Positions 26,871 through 35,082 of a DNA stretch of 64,000 bases are shown here, one piece after another. The notes under the pieces are model-generated. The model was not told where the DNA came from and ran no database searches. It saw nothing but the letters and a program-made list of their open reading frames with translations. The stretch is taken from assembly GCF_001536285.1 (NCBI RefSeq), contig NZ_FAOZ01000003.1, positions 372,001 through 436,000 of the forward strand. The letters are read 5' to 3'. The DNA is from Parafrankia irregularis. GTDB taxonomy: Bacteria > Actinomycetota > Actinomycetes > Frankiales > Frankiaceae. The stretch's first letter is position 1; every line of letters begins with the position of its first letter. A program made the translations under genes and the position numbers.

Positions 26871-28067
26871 ATGTCGCGACTGTGCCAGACCGAGGGACTC
26901 ACCGAGGACCAGATCGAGATCCTGAAGACCGTGCGGACCTTCGTGGACGAGCAGATCATCCCGGTCGCCCAGGAGCTGGAGCACGCGGACGAGTACCCGC
27001 AGGAGATCGTCGACGGGCTCAAGGAGCTCGGCGTGTTCGGGCTGATGATCCCCGAGGAGTACGGCGGCCTGGGTGAGTCACTGCTGACCTACGCGCTGTG
27101 TGTGGAGGAGATCGCGCGCGGCTGGATGAGCGTGTCGGGCGTGATCAACACCCACTTCATCATGGCCTACATGCTCATGCAGCACGGCACCCCGGAGCAG
27201 AAGCAGAAGTACCTCCCGCGGATGGCGACCGGCGAGGTCCGCGGTGCCTTCTCGATGTCCGAGCCGGGCCTGGGCTCCGACGTGTCGGCGGTCTCGACCA
27301 AGGCGACGAAGCAGGCCGACGGGTCGTACTCGATCACCGGCCAGAAGATGTGGCTGACCAACGGCGCCACCTCGACGCTGGTGGCGTTGCTGTGCAAGAC
27401 CGACGAGGGCGCGGAGTCGGTCTACAAGAACATGACGACGTTCCTCCTCGAGAAGGAGGCCGGGTTCGGCGAGACCGCGCAGGGCGTCACCGTGCCCGGC
27501 AAGATCGACAAGATGGGCTACAAGGGCGTCGAGACGACCGAGCTCCTCCTGGATGGCCACCAGATCGCGGCCGAGCAGATCCTGGGCGGGCAGCCCGGCA
27601 AGGGCTTCTTCCACGTGATGGACGGGGTCGAGGTCGGCCGGGTCAACGTGGCCGCCCGGGCCTGCGGCCTGGCCTGGCGCGGTTTCGAGCTGGCCGTCGC
27701 CTACGCCCAGCAGCGCAGGACGTTCGGCAAGGTCATCGCCGACCATCAGGCGGTGTTGTTCCGGATCGCGGACATGGCCACCAAGGTCGAGACCGCGCAC
27801 ACGATGATGGTGCGCGCCGCGCGGCTGAAGGAGACCGGCCGGCGCATGGACGTCGAGGCCGGAATGGCGAAGATGGTGGCCTCGGAGTACGCCAACGAGG
27901 TCGTCGAGGACTCCTTCCGGATCCACGGCGGCTACGGCTACTCCAAGGAGTACGAGATCGAGCGTCTCATGCGCGAGGTCAAGTTCATGCTCATCGGCGA
28001 GGGCACCAGCGACATCCAGAAGATGATCATCGGCCGCGCCCTGCTCAAGGACTACCAGCTCCGCTGA
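26871..28067 (+). CDS. Acyl-CoA dehydrogenase (short/branched-chain type)
   Basis: 398-aa FAD flavoenzyme of the classic length. Motifs in order are LMIPEEYGGLGESLL, AFSMSEPGLGSDVSAVSTKA (FAD/substrate signature), ITGQKMWLTNG, QRRTFGKVIADHQAV, and the C-terminal RIHGGYGYSKEYEIERLMR followed by IGEGTSDIQKMIIGRALL, where the Glu of GEGTS is the expected catalytic base. It reduces an electron-transfer flavoprotein while making an enoyl-CoA. Its codon and sequence character is more canonical than the FadE-type enzymes elsewhere in the window. It sits after a short gap from the cysteine-hydrolase-like gene and converges on the glutamine-synthetase-like gene. Confidence 0.93.
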   Translation: MSRLCQTEGLTEDQIEILKTVRTFVDEQIIPVAQELEHADEYPQEIVDGLKELGVFGLMIPEEYGGLGESLLTYALCVEEIARGWMSVSGVINTHFIMAYMLMQHGTPEQKQKYLPRMATGEVRGAFSMSEPGLGSDVSAVSTKATKQADGSYSITGQKMWLTNGATSTLVALLCKTDEGAESVYKNMTTFLLEKEAGFGETAQGVTVPGKIDKMGYKGVETTELLLDGHQIAAEQILGGQPGKGFFHVMDGVEVGRVNVAARACGLAWRGFELAVAYAQQRRTFGKVIADHQAVLFRIADMATKVETAHTMMVRAARLKETGRRMDVEAGMAKMVASEYANEVVEDSFRIHGGYGYSKEYEIERLMREVKFMLIGEGTSDIQKMIIGRALLKDYQLR

Positions 28068-28070
28068 GCG

Positions 28071-28084
28071 GACGGCGGGCCGTC
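28071..28084. terminator. Small hairpin between convergent genes
   Basis: GACGG-CGGG-CCGTC, with 5-bp arms, lies 4 bp after the acyl-CoA dehydrogenase stop and 29 bp before the convergent glutamine-synthetase-like stop. It could serve both directions, but it is short and has no T tract. Confidence 0.3.
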
Positions 28085-28112
28085 TCCCACGGTTCGGCGA
28101 ACCCGTCGCGCC

Positions 28113-29534
28113 TCAGTAGACCCATCTGTAGGCCGCTGCCACCGCGGCGGGTTCGGCGTCCGCCATCCGGGCCGCCTCGCCGCGGCGGACCGCGATGATC
28201 GCCTCGGTCAGAGTCGGGCCGAGGCAGGCCTGCAGGTCGGGGCGGCGGGCGAACTCGTCCAGCGCCTGCGTCATCGTGGTCGGAAGGCGGCGGATCTCGT
28301 CGCGGGCCAGCTCTTCGTGACTCAGGCTGGCAGGGTCGACGGTGACCTCCGCCGGCAGGTTCAGTCCTCGGGTCAGGCCGTCGCGGGCGGCGAACAGCAG
28401 CCCCGCCAGCAGCAGATACGGATTGGCCGCGAGATCGGCGCACTTCACCTCGATGTTCGCCGCGTCGGCCTGCTGCCCGATGCTCCCGCGGACCAGGCGG
28501 AGCGCGGCCTCCCGGTTCTCATAGCCCCAACAGCCGTAGGCGCCCGACCAGCGGGTGGGGCCCAGGCGCAGAAAGCTGGACGGGCTCGGCGTGGCGAGAA
28601 CGGCCAGCGCCGGCAATGCCTCGAGAACACCCGCGGCCATTCCTTCCCCCGCGCCGGTCAGGCCGTACCTGCCGCTTCCGCCCGCGAACAGGTTGACCCC
28701 GTCGCGCCACGCGGAGAGGTGAACATGCCCGCCGTTTCCGACCTCACCGGCCACCACCGACGGAGCGAAGGAAACACGCAGCGCATGCCGGCCGGCGATG
28801 GCCCGGACAGTCTGCCGGACGAGGACGCTGCGATCCGCGGCGCGCACCGGGTCGAGTGCTCCCACCGACAGTTCGAACTGCCCCGGTGCATATTCCGGGT
28901 GCAGCTGGTGCACCTCTGTTCCCTGCGTGGCGAGGGCGGCCAACAGGTCCTCGGTGAACGCGGTCATCTCGATCATCCGCGTCATTCCGTACGCGGGTCC
29001 GCCACAGGCGGGGACGAATTCGTCGGCCGGCGTGTCGCCGCGGGCGAGCACGAACTCGATCTCGATGGCGGCCTGGAAGTCCAGGCCTTCGTCCTGCAGG
29101 CGGGACTGGAGGTGCCGCAGCAGCGTTCGGCTGCACCCGGGATGAACGGAGCCGCCCTGCTCGATCCGGTCGAGGGGAGCCCACGCCCATCCCGGCTGGC
29201 CTGCCAGCGCAGTGAGCTGGCCGAGGTCCGGATAGAGCCGGAGATCCCCGACCGGCCCACCAAGGCGATCCGCCGGCGGGATCGACCCGTCCGCGAGCAT
29301 GATGTCGAAGATCGGGGACATGCCGACACCCCACTTCGCCGCCGCTGCCAGCGCGGCCGTGGCAACCCCTTTCACCCGGGTTATTCCCGCGGTGTCGACA
29401 TAGCAGAAGGCGATCCCTTTTACGCCGGCACCGGCCAGCCGGGCGGACAGTTCTTCGGCGAGTTCGACGTCGCCGGGGCGGCCGCCCGGAACCGGATCGG
29501 CCAGCCCACCCGGACGCCCAGATTCCGACCGCAC
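28113..29534 (-). CDS. Glutamine-synthetase-like gamma-glutamyl ligase
   Basis: About 473 aa of glutamine-synthetase fold. The N-terminal beta-grasp has GIAFCYVDTAGITRVKG. The catalytic part shows FDIMLADGSIPPADRL, then AAIEIEFVLARGD (ExE metal ligands), LHPEYAPGQFELSVG, VGNGGHVHLS (His for ATP/metal) and YGCWGYENREAALRLV (Arg). The canonical HHE segment is HPE and no adenylylation Tyr motif is seen, so this is more like the GlnA3/GlnA4 or PuuA group that glutamylates amines than the biosynthetic enzyme. GTG 29534 is chosen because GGAGG lies 4 nt upstream; a GTG 57 nt further up is less likely. It is monocistronic and convergent with the acyl-CoA dehydrogenase. Confidence 0.82.
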   Translation of the reverse strand: MRSESGRPGGLADPVPGGRPGDVELAEELSARLAGAGVKGIAFCYVDTAGITRVKGVATAALAAAAKWGVGMSPIFDIMLADGSIPPADRLGGPVGDLRLYPDLGQLTALAGQPGWAWAPLDRIEQGGSVHPGCSRTLLRHLQSRLQDEGLDFQAAIEIEFVLARGDTPADEFVPACGGPAYGMTRMIEMTAFTEDLLAALATQGTEVHQLHPEYAPGQFELSVGALDPVRAADRSVLVRQTVRAIAGRHALRVSFAPSVVAGEVGNGGHVHLSAWRDGVNLFAGGSGRYGLTGAGEGMAAGVLEALPALAVLATPSPSSFLRLGPTRWSGAYGCWGYENREAALRLVRGSIGQQADAANIEVKCADLAANPYLLLAGLLFAARDGLTRGLNLPAEVTVDPASLSHEELARDEIRRLPTTMTQALDEFARRPDLQACLGPTLTEAIIAVRRGEAARMADAEPAAVAAAYRWVY

Positions 29535-29897
29535 ATCGCCTCCAGCCCAGGTCGTGGCGCGAATCCAGATTCCGCATCCCGCGGCTGACACAAGGCGGCG
29601 ACGGGATCCGGTGATCCTACCGTGACGCCGAGTGTTCTTTGCCTGCTCCGAACCATGTCACGGCCGGACCCGACTGCCGGCGGACTTCCGTGCCCGATTT
29701 CTGGACAGATGGTGGGCAGTCTCGGCCTCGGCGATCCGGAGCACCGGCTGCGCGGGCCGAACCACGGCAGGCAGCAGGCTTATCCGCGTTTCCCAGGTTC
29801 TTCTGCATGTTCCTTAAGCTCCCGTTAGGGGTGCGGGCCTTTGCTGGGACGACGGGGACGACGGTCGCTCGGCGGCCATGCGGGGACAGGAGCCGGT
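29535..29897. other. Intergenic region, promoter of divergent genes
   Basis: This gap of about 360 bp separates the divergent glutamine-synthetase-like and 108-aa hypothetical genes. I see no convincing coding frame, hairpin with T tract, or RNA gene. Promoters for both directions must lie here but no -10/-35 pair stands out. Confidence 0.5.
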
Positions 29898-30224
29898 GTG
29901 GGTATCAGGGACCGTTGGCTGCTGTGGCGGCACGCCGAACGGCGAACCGTCCTGGATCGCGAGGCGACCATCGGTGACCTCGCGGACCTGCGCCGCTTCG
30001 CATGCGAGCGGCTCGGAGTCGAGTTCTACGCGGAACCGGAGACGACCGCCACCGACGCGACCGTCGTGGCCGTCGACAGTGACGGCGCCTGGATCCGGCG
30101 CCGGGTGGGCGGGCCTGCCGTCGCCCGCCGGCTCGCCCGCGATCTCGCGCTGCCCGTGTACGACGCGTCGGTTGTCGGCTATCCCCGACGCATGCGGGAG
30201 TGGGACCGGCGGAACCGGACGTAG
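29898..30224 (+). CDS. Hypothetical protein (108 aa)
   Basis: Small soluble protein, no signal peptide or membrane helix. It is rich in Arg, Asp and Trp: it begins with GIRDRWLLWRHAERRTVLDR and continues with IGDLADLRRFACERLGVEFY and VDSDGAWIRRRVGGPAVARR. It ends YPRRMREWDRRNRT. GTG 29898 was chosen because AGGAG lies 6 nt upstream; upstream codons look non-coding. I do not recognise the family. The FlaR-like kinase gene follows 74 bp downstream on the same strand. Confidence 0.6.
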   Translation: MGIRDRWLLWRHAERRTVLDREATIGDLADLRRFACERLGVEFYAEPETTATDATVVAVDSDGAWIRRRVGGPAVARRLARDLALPVYDASVVGYPRRMREWDRRNRT

Positions 30225-30298
30225 ATCTCGCCGGATCCCCTGCCGGCCATCGGGGGATTCCACACCCGGTCGCCGGCTCCAGGCGGGACCATTGCCGA

Positions 30299-30862
30299 AT
30301 GGACGCCCAGCGGGTTCTGGTTGTCGGTAGCGGCGGGGCGGGAAAGAGCACACTGAGCCGACGGCTCGGTGAGCTCTGGGAGCTTCCAGTGGTCCATCTC
30401 GACCAGCATTTCTGGAGCCCGGGATGGGTCGAGATGCCCGACGACGCCTGGCGCGAGGTCGTCACGCGGCTCCTCGGCGCACCACAGTGGATCATGGACG
30501 GCAACTACGCCGGCACGCTGGACCTCCGGCTCCCCGCCGCCGACCTGATTCTCTTCCTCGACCTGCCACGTCGCGTCACCGTCCCACGGGTTATGTGGCG
30601 GCGGATCAGATGGCACGGCCGGACTCGCCCGGACGTGCGGCCAGGCTGCCCCGAGCACGTCACCGGGGAGTTCCTGGCCTGGCTGTGGACCTACCCCCGA
30701 AGCGGACGGGTCCGCCTCGTCACCGCGATCACCGAGGCTGACGTCTGGTCACGCGTGGTCCGGCTGCGCAGCCCACGCCAGGTGCGCCGGTGGCTGGCGC
30801 TGGAGGCCCAACAGGACCGCCAGGACCGCCAGGACCGCCAGGACCGCCAGGACCGGCGTTGA
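30299..30862 (+). CDS. P-loop kinase-like protein (FlaR/adenylate-kinase-like) with QDR-repeat tail
   Basis: 187-aa P-loop protein. Walker A is VVGSGGAGKSTLSRRLG near the N-terminus, followed by LPVVHLDQHFWSPGWVEMP and the segment WIMDGNYAGTLDLRLPAADL typical of proteins annotated as DNA topology modulation FlaR, relatives of adenylate kinase. LILFLDLPR is the Walker B-like strand, then an Arg-rich lid (RVMWRRIRWHGRTRPDVRPG). The C-terminus ends in a QDR repeat (QDRQDRQDRQDRQDRR) generated by a 9-bp DNA tandem repeat. A basic extension with length variation is therefore likely between strains. The kinase substrate is unknown for the family. Confidence 0.78.
   Translation: MDAQRVLVVGSGGAGKSTLSRRLGELWELPVVHLDQHFWSPGWVEMPDDAWREVVTRLLGAPQWIMDGNYAGTLDLRLPAADLILFLDLPRRVTVPRVMWRRIRWHGRTRPDVRPGCPEHVTGEFLAWLWTYPRSGRVRLVTAITEADVWSRVVRLRSPRQVRRWLALEAQQDRQDRQDRQDRQDRR
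30812..30855 (+). repeat. In-frame 9-bp tandem repeat
   Basis: CAGGACCGC repeated 4.9 times at the 3' end of the FlaR-like gene, encoding Gln-Asp-Arg units. It is in frame, so copy-number change would lengthen or shorten the tail without a frameshift. Confidence 0.9.
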
Positions 30863-30878
30863 CCCGCGCGGCGCCGAT

Positions 30879-32639
30879 CTAGCCGACCTGATCGGCCCCG
30901 GCCTGCTGCTCCGCCGCGCGGACCCGGTCACGCAGCTCGTATTTGACGATCTTGCCGGTGGCGTTCAGCGGGAGGGCGTCCACGACCTCGACCCGGCGGG
31001 GCACCTTGTAGTTCGCCATCCGCTTCCGGCTCCACGCGATCACCTCGGCCGGGTCGACGGTCACTCCCGCCCGGGGGATCACGAAGGCCATGCCGACCTC
31101 GCCGAGCCGTTCGTCGGGCACTCCGATCACGGCGACCTGCGCGATCCCGCCGTGTTCCAGCAGCATCGCCTCGATCTCCGCCGGGTAGGCGTTGAAGCCA
31201 CCGACGATGAACATGTCCTTCTTGCGGTCGGTGATCCGGATGTTGCCGGCCTCGTCCTGCACCCCGATGTCGCCGGAGTGCAGCCACCCGTCGGCGTCGA
31301 TCGCCTCGGCGGTCGCCTCGGGGTTGTCGAAGTAGCCGCGCATCACGTTGTAGCCACGGATGACGATCTCCCCGGGCTCCCCCGGCGGCAGCGGGGCGCC
31401 GGTGTCGTCGACGACCCGGACCTCCACCCCCGGAATGGCCCGGCCGGACGTCAGTGCGATCGTCTCCGGGTCGTCGCTTTGCCGGCACGCGGTGGCGGTG
31501 CCGGTGGTCTCGGTGAGGCCGTACGCGGTGAGCACCGTCTGCAGGCCGAGCTCCGAGCGCAGACGGCGGACCAGCTCGACGGGTACCGCGGCCGCGCCGG
31601 TGACGGCCAGGCGCAGGCTGGACAGGTCGTAGCCGGCCAGGTCGGTGTTGAGGATGCTCTGGTAGATCGCCGGCGGGCCGGGCAGCATCGTGATCCGCTC
31701 CTGCGCGACACGCCGCAGCACGCTCGGGACGTCGAACACCGGGTGCGGCACCAGCGTCGCGCCGACGAGCAGGCAGGCGAGCATCCCCGACTTGAGTCCC
31801 GCGGTGTGGAAGAAGGGGTAGACGAGCAGGTAGCGGTCGCCGTGGCGCAGCCCGACGAGCTGCGACCAGGAGGTGTAGACACCGGTCGACGCGCCGTGGG
31901 TGAGCATGGCGCCCTTCGGCGCACCGGTCGTCCCCGAGGTGAACACGATGTCGGACAGGTCATCGCCGCTCAGCGCCGCCGACCGTGCCGCCACCTCGGC
32001 GTCGAGGGCTCCGCGCTGCTCCTCGGCACGGGCGAGGAAGTCCGGCCAGCCGGTCGCCCCCGCCCTGCCTGCGGCTGAACCCAGGAGCACGATTTCCACC
32101 AACTCCGGCGGGGCCGGCTGCTCGGCGAGCATCGCCAGGTAGTCCGTGTCGAGGAAGCCGTCGACGACGAACAGGAGCCGGGAGCCGGCGGTACTCAGGA
32201 TCCGGGCCGCCTCGGCGCCCTTGAAGCGGGAGTTGATCGGCGCGAGGACCGCCCCGGCCCGGTAGACACCCAGGGCGACCAGCGCCCACTCGCAGGTGTT
32301 CGGCGCCCACACCGAGACCCGGTCACCGGCGCGGACGCCCGAGGCCACCAGCGCGCGGGCCACCTCGGCCGTGCGCGCGTCGAGATCGGCGAAGGTGAGC
32401 CGCTGGTCGCCGTCGACGATCGCCTCGTCGTGTGGCCACCGCGTCGCCGCCCGGGCCAGCGCCGCCGGGATCGTCGCCGGCACCTGCTCAGGACTGTCCG
32501 CGGTCTCCGCCGACGCCACTTCCGCCGAGGCCTGGTGCGCCGACGCCATGCCGCCCGGCGCCGTGTCCGCCGGCGTGGTCACCGTTGTCGTCGCCGTGGT
32601 GTCTGCCGTCGTCACCGCAGCCTGTGGTCGTGTGCTCAT
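30879..32639 (-). CDS. AMP-forming fatty-acid/acyl-CoA synthetase (FadD-like)
   Basis: 586-aa ANL-superfamily ligase. A Thr/Ala-rich N-terminal tail of about 50 residues precedes the adenylation domain. A3 is IVFTSGTTGAPKGAMLTHGA, A5 is LTAYGLTETTGTATACR, A7 is DGWLHSGDIGVQDEAGN, A8 is RITDRKKDMFIVGGFNAYPAEIE-like and the C-terminal Lys is in LPLNATGKIVKYELR. The GFN..PAEIE variant occurs in FadD3/FadD17-like enzymes of actinobacteria, so a bulky carboxylate substrate is possible. It is divergent from the CaiB transferase with a strong palindrome between. Confidence 0.9.
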   Translation of the reverse strand: MSTRPQAAVTTADTTATTTVTTPADTAPGGMASAHQASAEVASAETADSPEQVPATIPAALARAATRWPHDEAIVDGDQRLTFADLDARTAEVARALVASGVRAGDRVSVWAPNTCEWALVALGVYRAGAVLAPINSRFKGAEAARILSTAGSRLLFVVDGFLDTDYLAMLAEQPAPPELVEIVLLGSAAGRAGATGWPDFLARAEEQRGALDAEVAARSAALSGDDLSDIVFTSGTTGAPKGAMLTHGASTGVYTSWSQLVGLRHGDRYLLVYPFFHTAGLKSGMLACLLVGATLVPHPVFDVPSVLRRVAQERITMLPGPPAIYQSILNTDLAGYDLSSLRLAVTGAAAVPVELVRRLRSELGLQTVLTAYGLTETTGTATACRQSDDPETIALTSGRAIPGVEVRVVDDTGAPLPPGEPGEIVIRGYNVMRGYFDNPEATAEAIDADGWLHSGDIGVQDEAGNIRITDRKKDMFIVGGFNAYPAEIEAMLLEHGGIAQVAVIGVPDERLGEVGMAFVIPRAGVTVDPAEVIAWSRKRMANYKVPRRVEVVDALPLNATGKIVKYELRDRVRAAEQQAGADQVG

Positions 32640-32754
32640 GTGGCACCCTTCGCCGTCGGGAGGGCCGGCCCGGCTTCGAGCACCGATGTGCGGCCCGGTG
32701 CCGCGGCCGCCGGGACGGGCGCTATCACCCACAACGCGACACGCGACAGTCGCA

Positions 32755-32775
32755 GATTATATAAGTTATTCAATC
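32755..32775. promoter_or_regulatory. 21-bp palindrome in the fadD-like/caiB divergent promoter
   Basis: The sequence fits GATTnnATAA-G-TTATnnAATC, symmetric at 16 of 20 non-central positions and centred on 32765. It is 116 bp upstream of the FadD-like ATG and 28 bp upstream of the CaiB-like ATG. Spacing and symmetry suit a dimeric TetR- or GntR-type repressor acting on both genes. Confidence 0.65.
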
Positions 32776-32802
32776 GAAGGTCCGGAAGAACGGAGTGCTG
32801 GG

Positions 32803-34053
32803 ATGCCCGACGCGACAGCGCCGCTCGCCGGCGTCCGGGTTGTCGACGTGTCGATGCTCGGGCCCGGCGCGCTCACGACACACCTCGCCGACCTGGGCGC
32901 GGACGTCATCAAGGTGGAGCCGCCCGGCGGCGACTACGTGCGGCGCATGGTCTGGCCGTTCGTCGACGGGGTGTCCCTGCTGCACCTGCACATCTCCCGG
33001 GGCAAACGCAGCATCGTCCTCGACCTGCGCACGCCCGAGGGGGTCGCGGTGTTCCACGACCTGGTCCGCGGCGCGGACGCGGTGGTCGAGGCGATGCGCC
33101 CCGGTGCGCTGGAGCGACGCGGCCTCGGCTTCGCCGCCCTGCGCGAGCTGAACCCACGGATCGTGCTGGCGTCGATCTCCGGCTACGGGGCGAGCGGTCC
33201 GTACCGGGACCTACCCAGCCACGGCATCGCCTACGACACCTGGGCCGGTGTGGTCGCCCCCGCCGTCGACGAGGACGGCTTCACCTACCTGCCCGACCAC
33301 GCCTCGATCGGCATCCACGCGGGGCCCCTGTACGGGGCACTGACGCTGGTCGCCGCGGTGCTCTCCGCCCGCGAGACCGGGCAGGGCCGTCACGTCGAAG
33401 TCGGCCAGTCCGACGCCGCGGCCGCGATGGACTGGCTGCGGATCGAGACGTACCGGGCCTACCAGCGCCCCGAGGACGAGGTCACCGGCAACCCGTCCGA
33501 CAACTACGAGCGCCGCCCCCCGGGCACCGGTGGGATGCGCGACGCCGTGCGCTACCAGGTGTACGCGACGTCCGACGGCCACGTGCTGTTCATGGCCTCG
33601 GAGCGGCGGTTCTGGCGCAACTTCTGCGCCGGGGTCGGCCGGATGGACCTGTACGAGGCCCGGCCCGGCGCCGAGTACGCCGACCACGCCCGCGGTGACA
33701 TGGAGCTGCGCGACGAGCTGCGCAAGATCTTCGCCACCCGCACGACCGCCGAGTGGGTGCGCTTCGGCGGCGAGGTCGACACCACGCTGTCGCCGGTGAA
33801 CTCACCCGAGGCGATCGACACCGACCCGCAGTTCGCCGACCGGCTGCCCTGGCTGCCGGCCGCCGACCTCGGCGTGGACGAGCTGCCGTTCCCGGTGCGC
33901 CTCGACGGCCGCAATCCCGTGCCGGCACGGCGGGCCCCGACCCCCGGGCAGCAGACCGCCGAGATCCTCGGCGAACTCGGCTACGACGACGAGCGGATCG
34001 CCGCCGCGCGCGCCGCCGGCGCGTTCGGGCCGATCGAAACACCAGACATCTGA
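32803..34053 (+). CDS. CaiB/BaiF family CoA transferase
   Basis: 416-aa family III CoA transferase, moving CoA between carboxylic acids through an aspartyl-CoA thioester. N-terminal Rossmann part: LAGVRVVDVSMLGPGALTTH, then DLGADVIKVEPPGGDYVRRM and SIVLDLRTPEGVAVFHDLVR. The segment before the active-site Asp reads GRHVEVGQSDAAAAMDWL. The C-terminal part includes RDAVRYQVYATSDGHVLFMA and ATRTTAEWVRFGGEVDTTLSP-like segments. CGGAG lies 7 nt before the ATG. It is first of a plus-strand set (transferase, SDR, cysteine-hydrolase-like). Confidence 0.9.
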   Translation: MPDATAPLAGVRVVDVSMLGPGALTTHLADLGADVIKVEPPGGDYVRRMVWPFVDGVSLLHLHISRGKRSIVLDLRTPEGVAVFHDLVRGADAVVEAMRPGALERRGLGFAALRELNPRIVLASISGYGASGPYRDLPSHGIAYDTWAGVVAPAVDEDGFTYLPDHASIGIHAGPLYGALTLVAAVLSARETGQGRHVEVGQSDAAAAMDWLRIETYRAYQRPEDEVTGNPSDNYERRPPGTGGMRDAVRYQVYATSDGHVLFMASERRFWRNFCAGVGRMDLYEARPGAEYADHARGDMELRDELRKIFATRTTAEWVRFGGEVDTTLSPVNSPEAIDTDPQFADRLPWLPAADLGVDELPFPVRLDGRNPVPARRAPTPGQQTAEILGELGYDDERIAAARAAGAFGPIETPDI

Positions 34054-34076
34054 TCATCTGATCCTGTAGGCGAACA

Positions 34077-34111
34077 GCCGACCGGGGGTGGCGTTCCCAC
34101 CCCCGGTCGGC
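34077..34111 (+). terminator. Perfect 15-bp hairpin between the transferase and SDR genes
   Basis: Left arm 34077-34091 (starts GCCGACC, ends GGTGG), 5-nt loop CGTTC, right arm 34097-34111, perfectly complementary. There is no T tract. It ends about 6 nt before the GGGAGG ribosome site of the SDR gene, so it may act as a partial terminator or influence SDR translation or mRNA stability. Confidence 0.65.
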
Positions 34112-34130
34112 GCGGATGGGAGGGCACGCC

Positions 34131-35042
34131 ATGGGGCTGCTCGACGGCAAGGTCGCGATCATCACCGGCGCCGGCCACGGCATCGGGCGCGGGCACGCGC
34201 TCGAACTGGCCCGGCACGGGGCGAAGGTCGTCGTCAACGACCTCGGCGGATCGGTGCGCGGCGAGGGGCAGGGGCGGGCGGCCGACGAGACCGTCGCGCT
34301 GATCGAGAAGCGCGGCGGCACCGCGGTCGCCGACTACTCCGACGTGGGCGACCACGAGCAGTGCGGCGCGCTGATCAAGCGGGCCATCGACGCCTTCGGC
34401 CGGCTCGACATCCTCGTGAACAACGCCGGCATCGTGCGCGACGCGGCGATCTGGAACATGCCTCCGGAGGACTTCGACGCGGTCATCCGCGTCCACGTCC
34501 GCGGCACCTGGTCGACCTGCCACCATGCGGCGCGTTACTGGCGGGCGGCCGCCAAGAGCGGCGAGACCGTGCATGGACGGATCATCAACACCACCTCCGG
34601 CGCGGGGCTCGGCGGCAACTTCGGCCAGACCAGTTACGCCGCCGCCAAGGCGGCGATCGTCGCGATCACCCAGACGCTCGCGATGGAGCTGTACCGCTCA
34701 GGTGTCACGGTGAACGCGGTCGGCCCGTCCGGACTCACCCGGATCACCGCCAGCATCCCCGGCATGGGCGACTCGTTCGAGCCGGACGCGGTGGCCGACG
34801 ACGAGTGGCACGCGATGGACCCGTCCAACAGCTCGCCGCTGGTCGCCTGGCTGGCCAGCGACGAGGCGGACCACGTGACCGGCCAGGTCATCCGCTCGAT
34901 CGAGGACCGCATCATCTGGATGCAGGGCTGGAAGGAGCGCAAGGTCATCGCCGCCGGCCAGAAGCGGTGGGACGCGACGAAGCTCAGCGAGGTCATCAAC
35001 CAGGACCTGTTCGAGACCCGCGCCCCCGGCATGCGTTTCTGA
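34131..35042 (+). CDS. Short-chain dehydrogenase/reductase (3-hydroxyacyl-CoA dehydrogenase-like)
   Basis: 303-aa SDR resembling the N-terminal domain of peroxisomal multifunctional enzyme type 2. It has IITGAGHGIGRGHALELARH, then VVVNDLGGSVRGEGQGRAAD, VNNAGIVRDAAIWNMPPEDF, catalytic Ser in NTTSGAGLGGN and SYAAAKAA for Tyr/Lys. The NDLGG element is typical of the (3R)-hydroxyacyl-CoA dehydrogenase group; the preferred substrate is probably a CoA thioester. The C-terminal extension (about 265-303) is not standard. GGGAGG lies 7 nt before the ATG, just after a strong hairpin. Confidence 0.88.
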   Translation: MGLLDGKVAIITGAGHGIGRGHALELARHGAKVVVNDLGGSVRGEGQGRAADETVALIEKRGGTAVADYSDVGDHEQCGALIKRAIDAFGRLDILVNNAGIVRDAAIWNMPPEDFDAVIRVHVRGTWSTCHHAARYWRAAAKSGETVHGRIINTTSGAGLGGNFGQTSYAAAKAAIVAITQTLAMELYRSGVTVNAVGPSGLTRITASIPGMGDSFEPDAVADDEWHAMDPSNSSPLVAWLASDEADHVTGQVIRSIEDRIIWMQGWKERKVIAAGQKRWDATKLSEVINQDLFETRAPGMRF

Positions 35043-35046
35043 CCCC

Positions 35047-35078
35047 AGGAGCCGAGGAGCCGAGAAGCCGAGGAGCCG
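35047..35078 (+). repeat. Four tandem Shine-Dalgarno-like octamers before a start codon
   Basis: AGGAGCCG, AGGAGCCG, AGAAGCCG, AGGAGCCG run directly up to AGAG and the ATG at 35083. Each octamer starts with an anti-16S-like AGGAG (one has AGAAG). Multiple ribosome-binding registers, or simple slippage, are both possible. Confidence 0.8.
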
Positions 35079-35082
35079 AGAG

